Below, one piece after another: positions 1-12,251 of a stretch of 12,251 nucleotides of DNA. Made by a program: the position numbers and the translations under genes. Each line of letters begins with the position of its first letter. Position 1 is the stretch's first letter. Origin of the DNA: Lachnospiraceae bacterium UBA3821 (GTDB lineage Bacteria > Bacillota > Clostridia > Lachnospirales > Lachnospiraceae); assembly GCA_002368865.1 (NCBI GenBank), contig DFDT01000180.1, positions 1-12,251 of the forward strand, written 5' to 3'. The notes below the pieces were generated by a model, which was not told the DNA's origin, did not search any database, and worked only from the letters and a program-made list of their open reading frames with translations.

Positions 1-1662
1 GAGATCAACCACGGCATTCCCGAGCTGATCACCTCCTTTGACATTGCCGTACTCACAGAGGATTCCATCTCCCATCTGGGCTGCCCGGAGCGACCGCTGA
101 TCGTGTCCGACCAGTGGATGTACCACTCCAGACTTTATGCTGCGGCAAGCTATGTGCGTACTGTAGACAATCTGGATCTGATCCAGTTAAACTCTTTTGG
201 CTGCGGTCTGGATGCCGTAACCACCGACCAGGTGAACGACATTCTCTCCGGCTCCGACAAGATCTACACCTGCCTGAAGATCGACGAGGTCAATAATCTG
301 GGCGCAGCAAGGATCCGCATTCGCTCCCTGATCTCCGCGATCCATGTGCGGGAGCGCATGCACAAACAGAGAACCATCCGTTCCTCCGCCATTGTAAAAG
401 TACCATTTACAGAAGAGATGCGGAAAAATTATACGATCCTCTGTCCCCAGATGTCACCGATCCACTTTGAAATCCTGCAGCCCGCGATCAATTCCTGCGG
501 CTACAATTTCGAGGTATTGGACAACGACAACAAGCATTCCGTGGATGTGGGTCTGAAATATGTGAATAATGATGCCTGCTATCCTTCCCTTCTGGTGGTA
601 GGGCAGCTGATGGAGGCACTGCAGTCCGGCAAATATGACTTAAACCGGACAGCCCTGGTCATCTCTCAGACCGGCGGCGGCTGTCGCGCCACCAACTATA
701 TTGGTTTCATCCGCCGCGCGCTGCAGAAAGCGGGCATGGAGCACATTCCTGTGATCTCCTTAAATCTGGGCGGTATTGAAACCAATCCCGGATTCCATCT
801 GAATGCGGATCTGTTGCTCCGTGCGGCTCTCGGAATCCAGTTTGGCGATATCTTTATGCGCTGCGTCTATCGCATGCGCCCCTATGAAGCCACTCCCGGC
901 AGTGTGGATGCCGTACACCGGAAATGGTTAAAAGTCGTACAGGATTTTCTCTCTGCCAAGCACATTAACCTGTTGAAATTTAACGGGCTTTGCCGAAAGA
1001 TCATCCGTGACTTTGACAATATCCCGCTTCTGGATATCCGGAAACCCCGTGTTGGTATCGTAGGTGAGATCCTGGTAAAATTCTCTCCCGCCGGCAACAA
1101 TCATCTGGTGGAACTTCTGGAGAGCGAAGGTGCTGAAGCGGTAGTACCCGATCTGATGGATTTCCTGCTCTACTGCTTCTACAACCAGATTTACAAGGCA
1201 GACCATCTTGGCATGAGCAAGAAGACTGCCCGCAATTCCAAGCTGGGCATCTGGGCCATTGAAAATGTACTGCGTGCCGCATCGACGGATGAGTTCAAAA
1301 AGAGCAAACACTTTACACCGCCCACTCCGATCAGAGAGATTGCTGGTTTTGCAGAACCGATTGTAAGCATCGGTAATCAGACCGGTGAAGGTTGGTTTTT
1401 GACCGGAGAAATGGTGGAATTGATCCACGACGATGTTCCCAATATTGTCTGCACACAGCCTTTCGGCTGCCTGCCCAATCACGTGGTGGGTAAGGGCGTC
1501 ATCAAGGCATTGCGCAAGGCATATCCGGAATCCAATATCGTAGCCATCGACTACGATCCCGGCGCCAGCGAGGTAAATCAGCTGAACCGCATCAAACTGA
1601 TGCTGTCCACAGCCCAGAAAAATATTGATGGCAAGAATAAAAATAATAAAAAACTTGCATAA
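1..1662 (+). CDS. 2-hydroxyacyl-CoA dehydratase activase-type protein, C-terminal part (5' end outside window)
   Basis: The reading frame is open from base 1 and ends at TAA 1660-1662, so the gene enters from the left; the GTG at 103 is an internal codon, not a start. The 553 visible residues resemble the C-terminal (DUF2229/HgdB-like) part of the long BcrAD/BadFG-type proteins of Clostridia. In that family an ATP-binding activase portion feeds electrons through iron-sulfur centres to a 2-hydroxyacyl-CoA dehydratase-like portion. Visible marks are [15 protein letters not shown] (Cys about 68), NDACYPSLL (Cys about 193), [11 protein letters not shown] (Cys about 228) and QPFGCLPNH near the C-terminus; these cysteines are candidate Fe-S ligands. 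The last residues are a low-complexity Lys/Asn tail ([10 protein letters not shown]). The activase domains would lie upstream of base 1. The family is clear; the physiological substrate is unknown. The gene runs towards all the others, and a shared terminator follows 24 bases after the stop. Confidence 0.85.
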   Translation, partial: EINHGIPELITSFDIAVLTEDSISHLGCPERPLIVSDQWMYHSRLYAAASYVRTVDNLDLIQLNSFGCGLDAVTTDQVNDILSGSDKIYTCLKIDEVNNLGAARIRIRSLISAIHVRERMHKQRTIRSSAIVKVPFTEEMRKNYTILCPQMSPIHFEILQPAINSCGYNFEVLDNDNKHSVDVGLKYVNNDACYPSLLVVGQLMEALQSGKYDLNRTALVISQTGGGCRATNYIGFIRRALQKAGMEHIPVISLNLGGIETNPGFHLNADLLLRAALGIQFGDIFMRCVYRMRPYEATPGSVDAVHRKWLKVVQDFLSAKHINLLKFNGLCRKIIRDFDNIPLLDIRKPRVGIVGEILVKFSPAGNNHLVELLESEGAEAVVPDLMDFLLYCFYNQIYKADHLGMSKKTARNSKLGIWAIENVLRAASTDEFKKSKHFTPPTPIREIAGFAEPIVSIGNQTGEGWFLTGEMVELIHDDVPNIVCTQPFGCLPNHVVGKGVIKALRKAYPESNIVAIDYDPGASEVNQLNRIKLMLSTAQKNIDGKNKNNKKLA

Positions 1663-4600
1663 TCGAAATAGGAACCTGTTATACAAAGAAGAGGCATCCT
1701 ATGCGGATGCCTCTTCTTGTTGTTTGCTGTCCAGAAACTGCTGCAGCGCCTGCGCCACCTCATCGGGTTCCAGCCCGTATTCCTCGATCATTTCGCTCAC
1801 CGACTCCAGTTCTTTCAGTCGTTTTGCTTCCAATAATTCAGCCAGTTCCGCTTTCTCCGACTCTATTCGTGTGAGCAGTGCGTCAATGATCTCCTGCTTC
1901 GCCTCGATCTTCTCATCCAGGCTCTTTCTCTGTCCTCTTGCCATAACAAACCTCCTTATGCTTGGTTCTCTTACCATAGTATATGGACAAGACTGGCAGA
2001 TTATTCCTGTTTTTTTATTTTGTCCCGAAAATCCTGTCACCGGCATCGCCGAGTCCCGGCATAATATACGCATTCTCATTCAGGCAGCGATCCAGATTTC
2101 CAATATAGATCTCAATGTCAGGATGCGCGGCAGAAAGCCTCTCCACCCCTTCCGGCGCCGCAATGATGCACATAAATTTGATATGCCGGCCACCATGCTG
2201 CTTGATAAAGTTTACAGCCTCCACCGCCGAGCCGCCCGTTGCCAGCATAGGATCCAGCACAACGATCAGCCTCTGATCGATGGGATCAGGCAGCTTACAA
2301 TAATACTCGTGCGGAAGATGTGTCTCCGGATCTCTGTAGAGCCCGATATGTCCCACCTTCGCCGAAGGCACCAGCGCATGGATGCCGTTGACCATCCCAA
2401 GTCCTGCCCGCAGGATCGGAACAATTGCCAGCTTTTTGCCGTCAATAGTCGGCGTCTTACACTTCTCAATGGGCGTTTCCACCTCAATATCAACCAAGGG
2501 CAGATCCCGCAATGCCTCATATGCCTCCAGCATTGCGATCTCCTCTACCAGACACCGGAACTCATACGTACCGGTCTCCATGTCCCGCAGCCTGGAGATC
2601 TTGTGCTTGATCAGCGGATGCTCCATAATGGTTATCTTCTCATTGTCTTTGTAGTGCATTTTTTATTCCTCCTTTTTCTCTGTCCTAAAACGCAAGATCC
2701 TCATCCCGGTTAAAAAAAAACTGACCCGTACCGATATCATGTCGCTTGCAATATGCCCGTATCCAATCCGCCTCCTCGGGCGTACAATCCTCATTGAATC
2801 TGTGATATGCCTGCCGCAGGCTTCTGCCAAAAATCTCCAGCGTGATAAACGGCGTATTCCCATCCTCCGCTTTCCGCATAAAAAGGACTGTCGTATCGTT
2901 ATGGATCAGTGCCTCCACATAAGCAAACAGGCAATTGCTCATATAGACCGCCTCCCTGCAGAAATCATTGATGGTCTGCGGAAAGCGCACGATATAATCC
3001 TCATTCCGCTCCTGCCAGTCCGTCGGCCGCAGTCTGTTTGCCCGCCGTATGACCTTGTCATAATCCTCCCGATGTTCCACCAGATAAAACCGCAGAAGGC
3101 TCAGTTCTCTGTCATATCGCCCCTGATTCCCCTTTGCCTTCGCTGCCAGTTTTGTATACATCGGATCGATCGCAGCGATCTTATCCAGATCCTCCCAGCT
3201 TTTCTCTTTTAGCAAAAACAACTCATATTGACTGAGATTCCATATATGGTACAGATCCTTCCTCCTGGCAAGATACAACCGCCCCGCCTCCTGTGGGGTC
3301 AAGTCCCCGTCGATCAGCCGCTGCAGGTATCTGCACTGAGCGTCATTCATAGGAACTTCAAAAATACGGGGATACTTTTCCTGCAAGACGCTCAAAAATT
3401 CCCTGCGTTCCTGCTGCTGCAAAAGCACCGCTCCATCCCTGCAATTCAGTGCCCGCAGCGTACGCATGGTCAACCCTTCATACAACTCCTGCGGATTGCT
3501 GGAAAGTAGATTCACCTCATCCATTCCGCTCACATCTGCCGCCAACTCGTCCAGCCCGGCCTTATAGAGCATCTCCTTCGACGTATTCTGGATCGTGCAG
3601 TGATAGATATGATCCAGCAGCCGTACCGCCTTCGTAAAATAGCGCTGCAGATGCCACTCCGGATGCGCTTCGGCATACACTCTGTACACCTCATCAAACT
3701 GCTCATAATTATAGTAACATGCCCGGTTGTCCAGGCACCACACCTCAAAGCAATGTTCCTCTTCATAAGTCCACATATATCCCGCATGGATGGCAAAACG
3801 TCGGTACCCGGCCTGCATTCCCGTATCCGCCGGCTCATAGTGCACATAAAGGACATCGATATAGGGCTTCACTCTGAAAACCAGCAGCTGATCTCTGTAT
3901 TCCTCCGCAGGAGCCCCATACTCTGCAACAATCTCACCTATCTTCTGCTCCGTGAGCTTTTCCGGCTCCCACGTATTCTTTTTATCCTGTATATCAAGCA
4001 TAAATTTCAAACGCCCCATCTGTTCCCTATCTGCTTTATTTTACAACATCAGCCCTATTTTTTTCAATCAGGTATGCCGTTCTTCATAATCAGCGCGGAT
4101 TTCTTCCAGAATCTCATCCTCGTTCAGAGAATCCTCAAAGTCCTTCGCCGAAGCGCTTGTCCGTGCGCAGCTCACCAGCTTGGACATCACCTCAAAATTC
4201 AACTTCGTTCCCACGCCATCGCACTCATAGCGCACCGCCCGGTTTTTGGCCACCCCAAACTGTCCTGCCACCTGGACCGCATCAATATTTGCCCCCAGGA
4301 AAATAAATTCCCAGTGAAGCTTTCGTTTCTTCTTTTCCACCATTTTCCTGAGCTTGTCATAGGTGTACTCTTTACTGGCGTTCTCCATACCGTCCGTTGT
4401 GATGATAAACAACGTCTTCTCCGGCCGTTCCTCTTCCGGCAGTTCCTTCTGGAGTTTCCCAACGCGATGGATCGCACTGCCCACAGCATCTAAAAGCGCC
4501 GTGCATCCCCTTACGTAATATTCCTTATCGGTGATCGGCTCTACTTTTTCCAGTGTTTTCCGGTCATGTAAGATCTCTACCTGATTATCAAAGAGTATCG

Positions 4601-7600
4601 TGGAAATAACGGCCTCCCCTTCCTCTTTCTTCTGCTTCTCCAACATGGAATTGTACCCGCCGATGGTCTCTGTCTCCAGCCCCGACATAGAGCCGCTCCG
4701 ATCCAGAATAAATACGATTTCCGTCAAACCTTTCTTCATAATACCTACCTCTCTTTCCGCAGTAAATCTGCTGCTTTCTTTGTTTCTGAGGTAAGTATAT
4801 CCTGTTTTCCCATATTCCGGGTCGCCTGCCAGGCGACATCTGCCGGTTTTCCGATTTATTCTCCCAGCAACGGTTGATCGTGTTCGAAAAGTGCCAGATT
4901 GATCGTATAAGTGTCATACACCTCATGTTCGATAAAATATTCCACGATCAGGTCGGACACACTGCTGGGTGACAACGCATATCCCGCCCGTCCCAACAGA
5001 TCCTTTGTCTCGTCCAGATTCAGCTTCAGCGCCAGCGCAAACGCCACTGCCGTGATCTTCTTGGGCTGATAGGACGAATTGCTTCGGATCTTGGAAAACA
5101 GTTTGCGGTCCACATTCGCGCGCTTGTATACTTCCGTATCGGTATATCCCTTTTCGTCGATCAGGCGCAGCAGACTCTCCTGCCAGGTATCCGCCACCCG
5201 ATCCACAATATCATCCAGAGATCTCATCGACAGCGCGGACGCCGACATCGCCATAGGGGCGGATTCCCGTTCACATTCCACAAATCTGGCCGTCTTCGCA
5301 GCCCCAAACAGCCTCGGCTTCGGTCTGACCGCCTCCGGCTCCTCCTCGAATACCACATCCTCGGTCAGCCAATCCTCCAGATGAGCCTCCAGATAAGCAT
5401 CCAGCTCGCCATCTCTCCCGCCCGACGGTGCAACTCCATTCGGTACCACGAGTAGCACCTGTAGCTCAGTCTCCTCCCGCAGATCCCTGCACACCGAGAC
5501 GGCTGCCTCCACATATTCCGCCGCACGCGCTCCATCCGCATCCCGCAGATCCAGCGTCACCTGTTCTGCACCCTGCTCTGCCGCATCCCGCAGTGCCGTA
5601 TCACAAAAAGACCGGAAAGCAGCACAGTCTCTCCCCTGCCCTGCTTTCCATCTCACGATCCGTTCATGATCGTCCGCTCTGTCTGCCGTATCCGCATTTC
5701 CTTTGATGATCTGAAACGCCATAACCGCTCCTTTGCCCGTTCGGGCCTGTTACTTACTCTCCTTCCGGCACCGCATAACAGGCTTCCTCCATCCTCTTCT
5801 CAAACTCCTCCACCGGAAGAGGCTTATCAAAATAGAATCCCTGTGCAATATTACAGTGGTTCTCCCGCAAAATCTCAATCTGTCTGGTCGTCTCCACACC
5901 CTCTACAATACATTCCAATCCCATTGCCTGGGCCATGGAAACAACATGTTTAAACATAAGATTCGTCACATCCGTTTCGCAGTCATCCTCCACCGGTAAA
6001 AAACATCGATCGATCTTCAACACATTCCACGGGATCTCCCTGATCAGATTCAGCGAGGAATACCCGATACCGAAATCATCCACCGATGTGCTGATCCCCT
6101 GCTCCTGCAATCCTTTTACCACTCGCTTCAGATCTTTGAATTCCACATCCGTCGTGGTCTCAGTCAGTTCTATCTCTATATACCGATGCGGAACCTGATT
6201 TTTCTCCACAATCTCCATAATATGTTCCAGCAGATCCGCATCCACCAAATGTTTCCGGGACAGATTCACAGATACTCGAACCACATTCCTGCCCTCCGCG
6301 AGCCATCTGTTGATATCCTTGCAGACACAATCCAGCATGTAGAAATCCAGCTGACAGATATCCATATGCTGCTCCAACACCGGAATAAACTCCATCGGCG
6401 GAACAATCTTTCCCTCACGAAACCAGCGGCACAGCGCCTCCGCTCCCACAATCCGCCCGGAGAGCACATCCACCTTCGGCTGATAAAACACCCGAAACTC
6501 TTTATCCTCCAAGGCTTTCGGAAAGATACGCCGGATGCGCATTGCCTGATCTTTCATCACAAGCATCTTATCGCTATAAAATACAATAGAGTCAGCATCA
6601 TCCCTTCTGGCAATCAAAGAAGACATCATGATCTTATTGATAACATCACCTTCATTCCGAAATGCAAACTCCTCCGGAATGATGAAGAAACCTGCACTGG
6701 CTGAAACAATGACTCGCTTGTCCCCTGCAGCATCATATGCCACAGGAACGCCTCTCAGAATTTCCATAATCTGTTCTGTGTAACGGTTTTCAAAAATTGC
6801 AACAAAATTATCCCCGCCCATGCGGCAGATAATGCCATCCTCCCCGATCACCTCCTTGATCAGGTTGAAATAGTTGCGCATGACAACATCACCTGCATCT
6901 TTTCCCACATCGCTGTTGATCAGTGAAAAATGACGCAGATTAAAATGAACCGCCGTATGCCCCGGAAGGCTTTTCTTTTCATTTAACTGTTCCAAAAATC
7001 GGGAGTACGATCGCACATTGGGATAACCGCTGTCATCGTAAAAGCCAAGCATTTCCACCGCAACCTGCAGCCTGTTCCTGCTGACAAAACTGAGCAGAGC
7101 CCGCAGGATCAGATCCACCTTGAGGAACTCCTCGTTGGTAAGCGGCTCATCCTCCTCGGCCATATACAGTGTACCGATAATGACAGCCATGGTGTTCGTC
7201 ACAAGCCGCCTGCGCACAACCACCTTATCTCCCCTGCCGTTGTCACGATCGATCAGAATCTCACCCTGCCCGGCCTTCTCTTTGCTCAGACTGGTGTAAA
7301 ATTCCGTTACCCCCTTCGATATATGAAACAGATTACAAATTTCATCCAGAATCTCCACAAACTCACGACGATCAAATTTTACGCCGCTTGTCATGGAATT
7401 GATCATCTTTTCAAACAGAATATAGTAAGTCTCGGTCTTATTTTTATCCATACACTTCCCCCAATCGTCAGACATACAATAAACTCTCTGCTCCTTTTGC
7501 GTTCTCCAAGATGTCAAAATACTTTATTTTATTATACACGAAACCACGGGAGATGGGAAGCCACAAAAAGCCGAAAAAGCACCTTGTCCGATAGATATTC

Positions 7601-10600
7601 CTAGATCCACATCCCCTCGAACTCCACCTCATTCAGATCGTATGGAGTCACCTGATATACATAGTAATTCAGCCAGTTGCTGTACAGATTATTGCTGTGA
7701 CTCCTCCACTGCAGCAACGGTTTCTGTGTAGGGTCATCACCCGGAAAATAATTGTACGGTATCTGGATGTTCAATCCTTTGTTCAGATCCCTTTCGTATT
7801 CATTGCGCAGGGTATAGCGGTCATACTCCGGATGCCCATTGATAAAGATCTTTCTGCCGCCCTCTGCGATCGCCAGAAATACGCCTGCCTCCTCCGACTC
7901 CGCCAGCACGGTCAACTCTTTGCAGGCATGGATTTCCGCCGCAGGAGTCTCCGTATGTCTGCTATGCGGCGCCAGGAATACATCGTCGAATCCGCGCACC
8001 AGAGGAATCTTCCGGTTTGCCACTTTATGCTCATACACGCCGAACAGTTTCCGAGGCAGCTGCCTTTTGTTGATGCCGTAATAATGATAAAACCCGGCCT
8101 GCGCTGCCCAGCAGATATGAAGTGTGGAGGTCACATGCTTCTCCGCCCAGTCAAAGACCTCACAGATTTCCTCCCAGTAGTCCACCTCTTCAAAAGAAAT
8201 GTCCTCCACCGGCGCTCCCGTGATGATCATTCCATCGAACTTCCTGTCCTTCACTTCATCAAAGGTCGTATAAAATTTATTCAGATGACTGGCCGATGTA
8301 TTTTTGGAAATATGATTTCTCACATTCATAAAAGTCACATCCACCTGCAGCGGCGAATTCGATAACGCTCGTAGAAGCTGCAATTCCGTATCCTGCTTCA
8401 CAGGCATAATGTTTAGGATCAGCACCTGCAGCGGCCGGATATCCTGGTGCATTGCCCTGTTTTCATCCATCACAAATATATTTTCATTTTCCAGGATCTC
8501 CTTTGCAGGCAGATCACTCTGTGTCTTGATCGGCATGTTCCGTTCCTCCCTATCTGACCATTGTCAACTTTTAATTATTTTCCAGATACCGAGCCATAAA
8601 GTCTTCCTCCGACAAAATGGCTACACCCAGCTCTTTTGCTTTCTTATTTTTGGACGAATTGGACGTGATGTCATTGTTGATCAGGCAGGTGGTCTTTCCC
8701 GTCACACTGCCGGTCACCTTGCCGCCCTTGTCCTCGATAACCGCTTTCAGTGCATCGCGATTCTCATAATGATTCAGGCCTCCGGTGATCACAAAACTCA
8801 TCCCCGCAAGCGTCTGACCGGAAGCGTTCACCTGCGGCACTTCCAACCGGATCTCCGCAAGCAGCGCCTCCATTCTGCGCAGCTTCTCCTCATCGTGCAT
8901 ATAATCATAGATTGAGCCGGCAAGCACCTCGCCCACGCCCTCGATCTCACTCAGTTCCTCCATGGTAGCCTTCCGGATCTTATCCAGATCATAGTCGAAG
9001 TGTTTACACAGCAATTTTGCATTGGCTACGCCGATCCCACTGATCCCCAGTGCATAGAGCACTCTGGAAAGCGTGGTATTTCTGGCTGTCTCAATACTCT
9101 CCTGCAGATTCCAATAAGACTTTTCTCCAAAGCCTTCCATCTGCGTGATCTCATCTTTATAGCGATCCAGATGAAACAGATCCGCAAATTCCTGTATAAA
9201 CCCTCTGTCTATAAACTTCTCCAATGTCATCTCGGAAAGTCCGTCAATATTCATGGCGTCTCTGCTGACAAAAAGTGTAAACGCCTTAATATGCTTTGCA
9301 GCACACTGCTCATTGGTACAATACAGAGACTGTACATCATTCATCTGCTGAATGCGGGTCGGCTGCCCGCAGACCGGACACACCGCAGGAATTGCCAAAG
9401 TATCACTCTGCGTCAGATTCTCCGCGATCTGAGGAATGATCATATTCGCTTTGTAAACCGTGATCTTATCCCCGATCCCCAGCTTCAGGCTGCGCACAAT
9501 ACTCACATTGTGTACCGAAGCCCGGCTCACCGTGGTCCCCTCCAGTTCTACCGGCTCGAAGATTGCCACCGGATTGATCAGACCGGTACGACTCGCACTC
9601 CACTCCACCTCTAAAAGTGTTGTCTCCCGAATTTCATCCGCCCATTTGAACGCAATGGAGTCCCTGGGAAACTTGGCCGTGCGGCCCAGCGATCGCCCGT
9701 ATGCGATATCCTCGTATAAGAGCACCAGCCCGTCGGACGGGATATCATACTCCTTGATCTTCTGTTCAAAATATGAGATCTGATCCAGGATCGTATCCGG
9801 CTCCACCAGATAATGCTCCACCACCTGAAATCCCTGTTCCTTTAAGAAATCAAACTGCCGCATGCGGGAGTTCTGAAAATCCACGCCCTCTGCCTGCACC
9901 AGATTAAAGGCAAAAAACTGTACATTCCGTTTCGCTGTAATTTCGTTGTTCAGCTGTCTCACAGACCCACTGCACAGATTTCTCGGATTCTTATATTTAT
10001 CCGCTTCCTCCGTAATCTCCTGATTGATCTTCTCAAAATCCGAATAGCTGATCACCGCTTCCCCCCGCAGCACCAATTCGCCCCGATAAGCGATCTGCAA
10101 AGGAAGATTCTGAAAGGTCCGGGCATTGTTTGTGATCACCTCGCCCACCTCACCGTTGCCGCGAGTAACCGCCTTAAACAGCTTACCGTCCCGATAAGTC
10201 AACACGATCGTGAGACCGTCCAGCTTCCAGCTGAGGATCGCCGGATGCCCCTGCAGCCAGTCTTTCAGTTCTTCTCTGTCCTTGGTCTTCCCCAGGGATA
10301 ACATCGGCGACTCATGACGCTCCTTCGGCAGTTCCTCCACAGCCTCATATCCTACATTTACCGTGGGACTCCCCGCCAGCACAATCCCTGTCTTTGCCTC
10401 CAACGCTGCCAGCTCATCATATAAAGCATCATACTCATAGTTGCTCATGATCTCCCGGTCTTCGGCATAATACGCCCTGGAAGCCTTATTTAATAAATCC
10501 ACCAGATATTTGATCCGCTGCAGTTCCCCGGATTCATTCTGCACTGAATTCTGTTTTTCCTGATCCATGATCTCCTCCCGCCATACCTGCACGCCTGTAT

Positions 10601-12251
10601 AATTCCATGCATTCCTGCTCATTCAACTCCCGATAGGCCCCCGGTTTCAGACCTTCCAGAACGATATTCATCACCCGGATCCGCTTCAACTGTACCACCT
10701 CATACCCCAGGGTCTTACACATTCGCCTGATCTGTCGGTTTAATCCCTGTGTCAGAACAATCCGAAATGTATATTTTCCCATCTTTTCCACTTCACAGGG
10801 CCTGGTCTGCGCCTTCAGCTCCTCCAGGTAGATTCCGCCTGCCATACGCTGTAAAAATGTCTCCGTCACTTCACGGTTCACTTTCACCACATATTCTTTT
10901 TCATGCTGATTTGCGCCACGCATCATGGCATCGATCAGATCCCCATCATTTGTCAGAAGCAGCAGCCCCTCTGAATCCTTGTCCAGACGCCCTGCGTAAG
11001 TCACACGCACTGGATACCGAATGAGATCCGTAATGATCCGCTCTGCATGGGCATCCCGCTCCGTGCAGGTGACTCCTACAGGTTTATAACAGGCAAGCAC
11101 CACTTTTTTCTGCGCTCCCATCACCCGTTTTCCCACCTGCACCTTATCCTGTTCGGATACTGTCTGTCCCATCTGCGCAGGGACTCCGTTCACCAGCACT
11201 TTACCGTCTGCGATCAGCTTATCCGCATCCCGCCTGGAACAGATACCACACTGTGCCAGATATTTATTCAACCGCATCGCACTCATACAATTCCAATTCC
11301 TTTATATTACAGATCCTGGGGATTCCATCTCCCTCTGTCAGCCCCCGCTTTGCCGTTTGATCCGCCAGCTCATTGTATGCAACTTTACTGTGGGCCTCCA
11401 CCTTTGTAAAACAAATTCGGATACTTTCGCCCCATTCCCGCATGGACTGCGCATATTTCTGTGTCAGCTCCGTTTTGCTGCGCCACGCTCCGGTAACCCA
11501 TTTCTCAATTCCTTCGTAGTCATAGCATAACTCAATTTCCTTATATCCATTCTTCATGGCCGTTTTCACCGCGTACATCGCTCCCAGCATTTCCCCTGTC
11601 ACATTGCGATGCTGCAATGACTGCGGGTTATTTCCGTTTCCGTAAGCAACGCGGATCTCATGCCCGGGCAGCAAAAAGACACAGCCAAACGCATATTTCT
11701 GCAGCCCGTCATGGTAGCTGCCATCCACATAGGTCAACAGCCTGCCAGGCACAGTATCATACTCCGGCAACACAGTGCTCTCCTTTTCAGAGGCTATCCC
11801 AAGATATGCCCTGGCCTCCGCTATCGTGGCAAACCCTTTGTACTCCGCTTTCGGAAATCCGTCCACACATTCCTTGCAGGCCGGCCAGTTATCATAGATT
11901 CCGGGAGTCTTCCCGACTTTTACCGCGTAATATTTCTTTGCCACCATCTGGATTCCTCGTATCACAAAAAATAGTCAAGACTCCTGCGGATCATCTACAC
12001 CCGCAGGAGTCCTTTCACGCTTTTTCTATCTGGTTCTATCAACTGATTCCATCAAGAGCCAACTTCTACGCCGGATCAGCCTTCCGACATTTCCACACTG
12101 TCTTGTGAATACTGCAGCAATGTATCGTAAGCAATGATACCGTCTTTACACAGTCTCGTCAGGTAATCATTCAAAGTACACATTCCCTGTGCCGCAGAAG
12201 TCTGCATCACGGCCGGCAGCTGTGCAATCTTATTGTTACGGATCATATTCT

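Overview
The window looks like a chromosomal stretch from a Gram-positive anaerobe of the class Clostridia, most probably a gut-type Lachnospiraceae. The evidence is the moderate GC content, strong AGGAGG-type ribosome sites, an acetyl-CoA-type MetA, a 2-hydroxyacyl-CoA dehydratase activase-type protein, and small vWA and macro/HTH proteins of a kind I associate with that family. The species cannot be named from the sequence. No tRNA, rRNA, CRISPR array, insertion sequence or attachment site was seen, and no gap between genes exceeds about 150 bases.

Layout: the left edge holds the C-terminal half of a large plus-strand gene (1-1662, 2-hydroxyacyl-CoA dehydratase activase-type). Everything else is on the minus strand, so the first gene converges on the rest, with a 14-bp hairpin terminator at 1686-1718 shared between them. 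Reading the minus strand in transcription order from the right edge: the tail of a PilT-like pilus ATPase gene (12251-12076); a terminator hairpin (11979-12011); a tightly overlapped run of rnhA-like RNase H, rluF-like pseudouridine synthase, ligA-like NAD-dependent DNA ligase and metA (11947-7601); a degenerate-GGDEF/EAL protein (7475 or 7451 to 5754); a protein with an apparent eroded macro domain plus HTH region (5722-4856); a vWA protein with an intact MIDAS metal site (4739-4068); a PcfJ-family protein (4019-2685); upp (2659-2015); and an 81-residue coiled-coil protein (1944-1699).

How they fit together: rnhA, rluF, ligA and metA share overlapping or very short junctions and are probably one transcript, joining RNA:DNA hybrid removal and nick sealing with rRNA modification and methionine synthesis. 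The EAL protein should degrade cyclic-di-GMP; a pilus retraction ATPase lies nearby, and c-di-GMP often controls pili, though no direct link is visible. The three genes between the EAL gene and upp are the most unusual part: a macro/HTH protein whose ADP-ribose-binding elements seem to be lost, a vWA protein, and a PcfJ protein of a family best known from conjugative elements but here among housekeeping genes. They may be a small accessory module of unknown function; this is an inference from order and orientation. The ligase is also divergent: it lacks the lysine normally found in nucleotidyltransferase motif IV.
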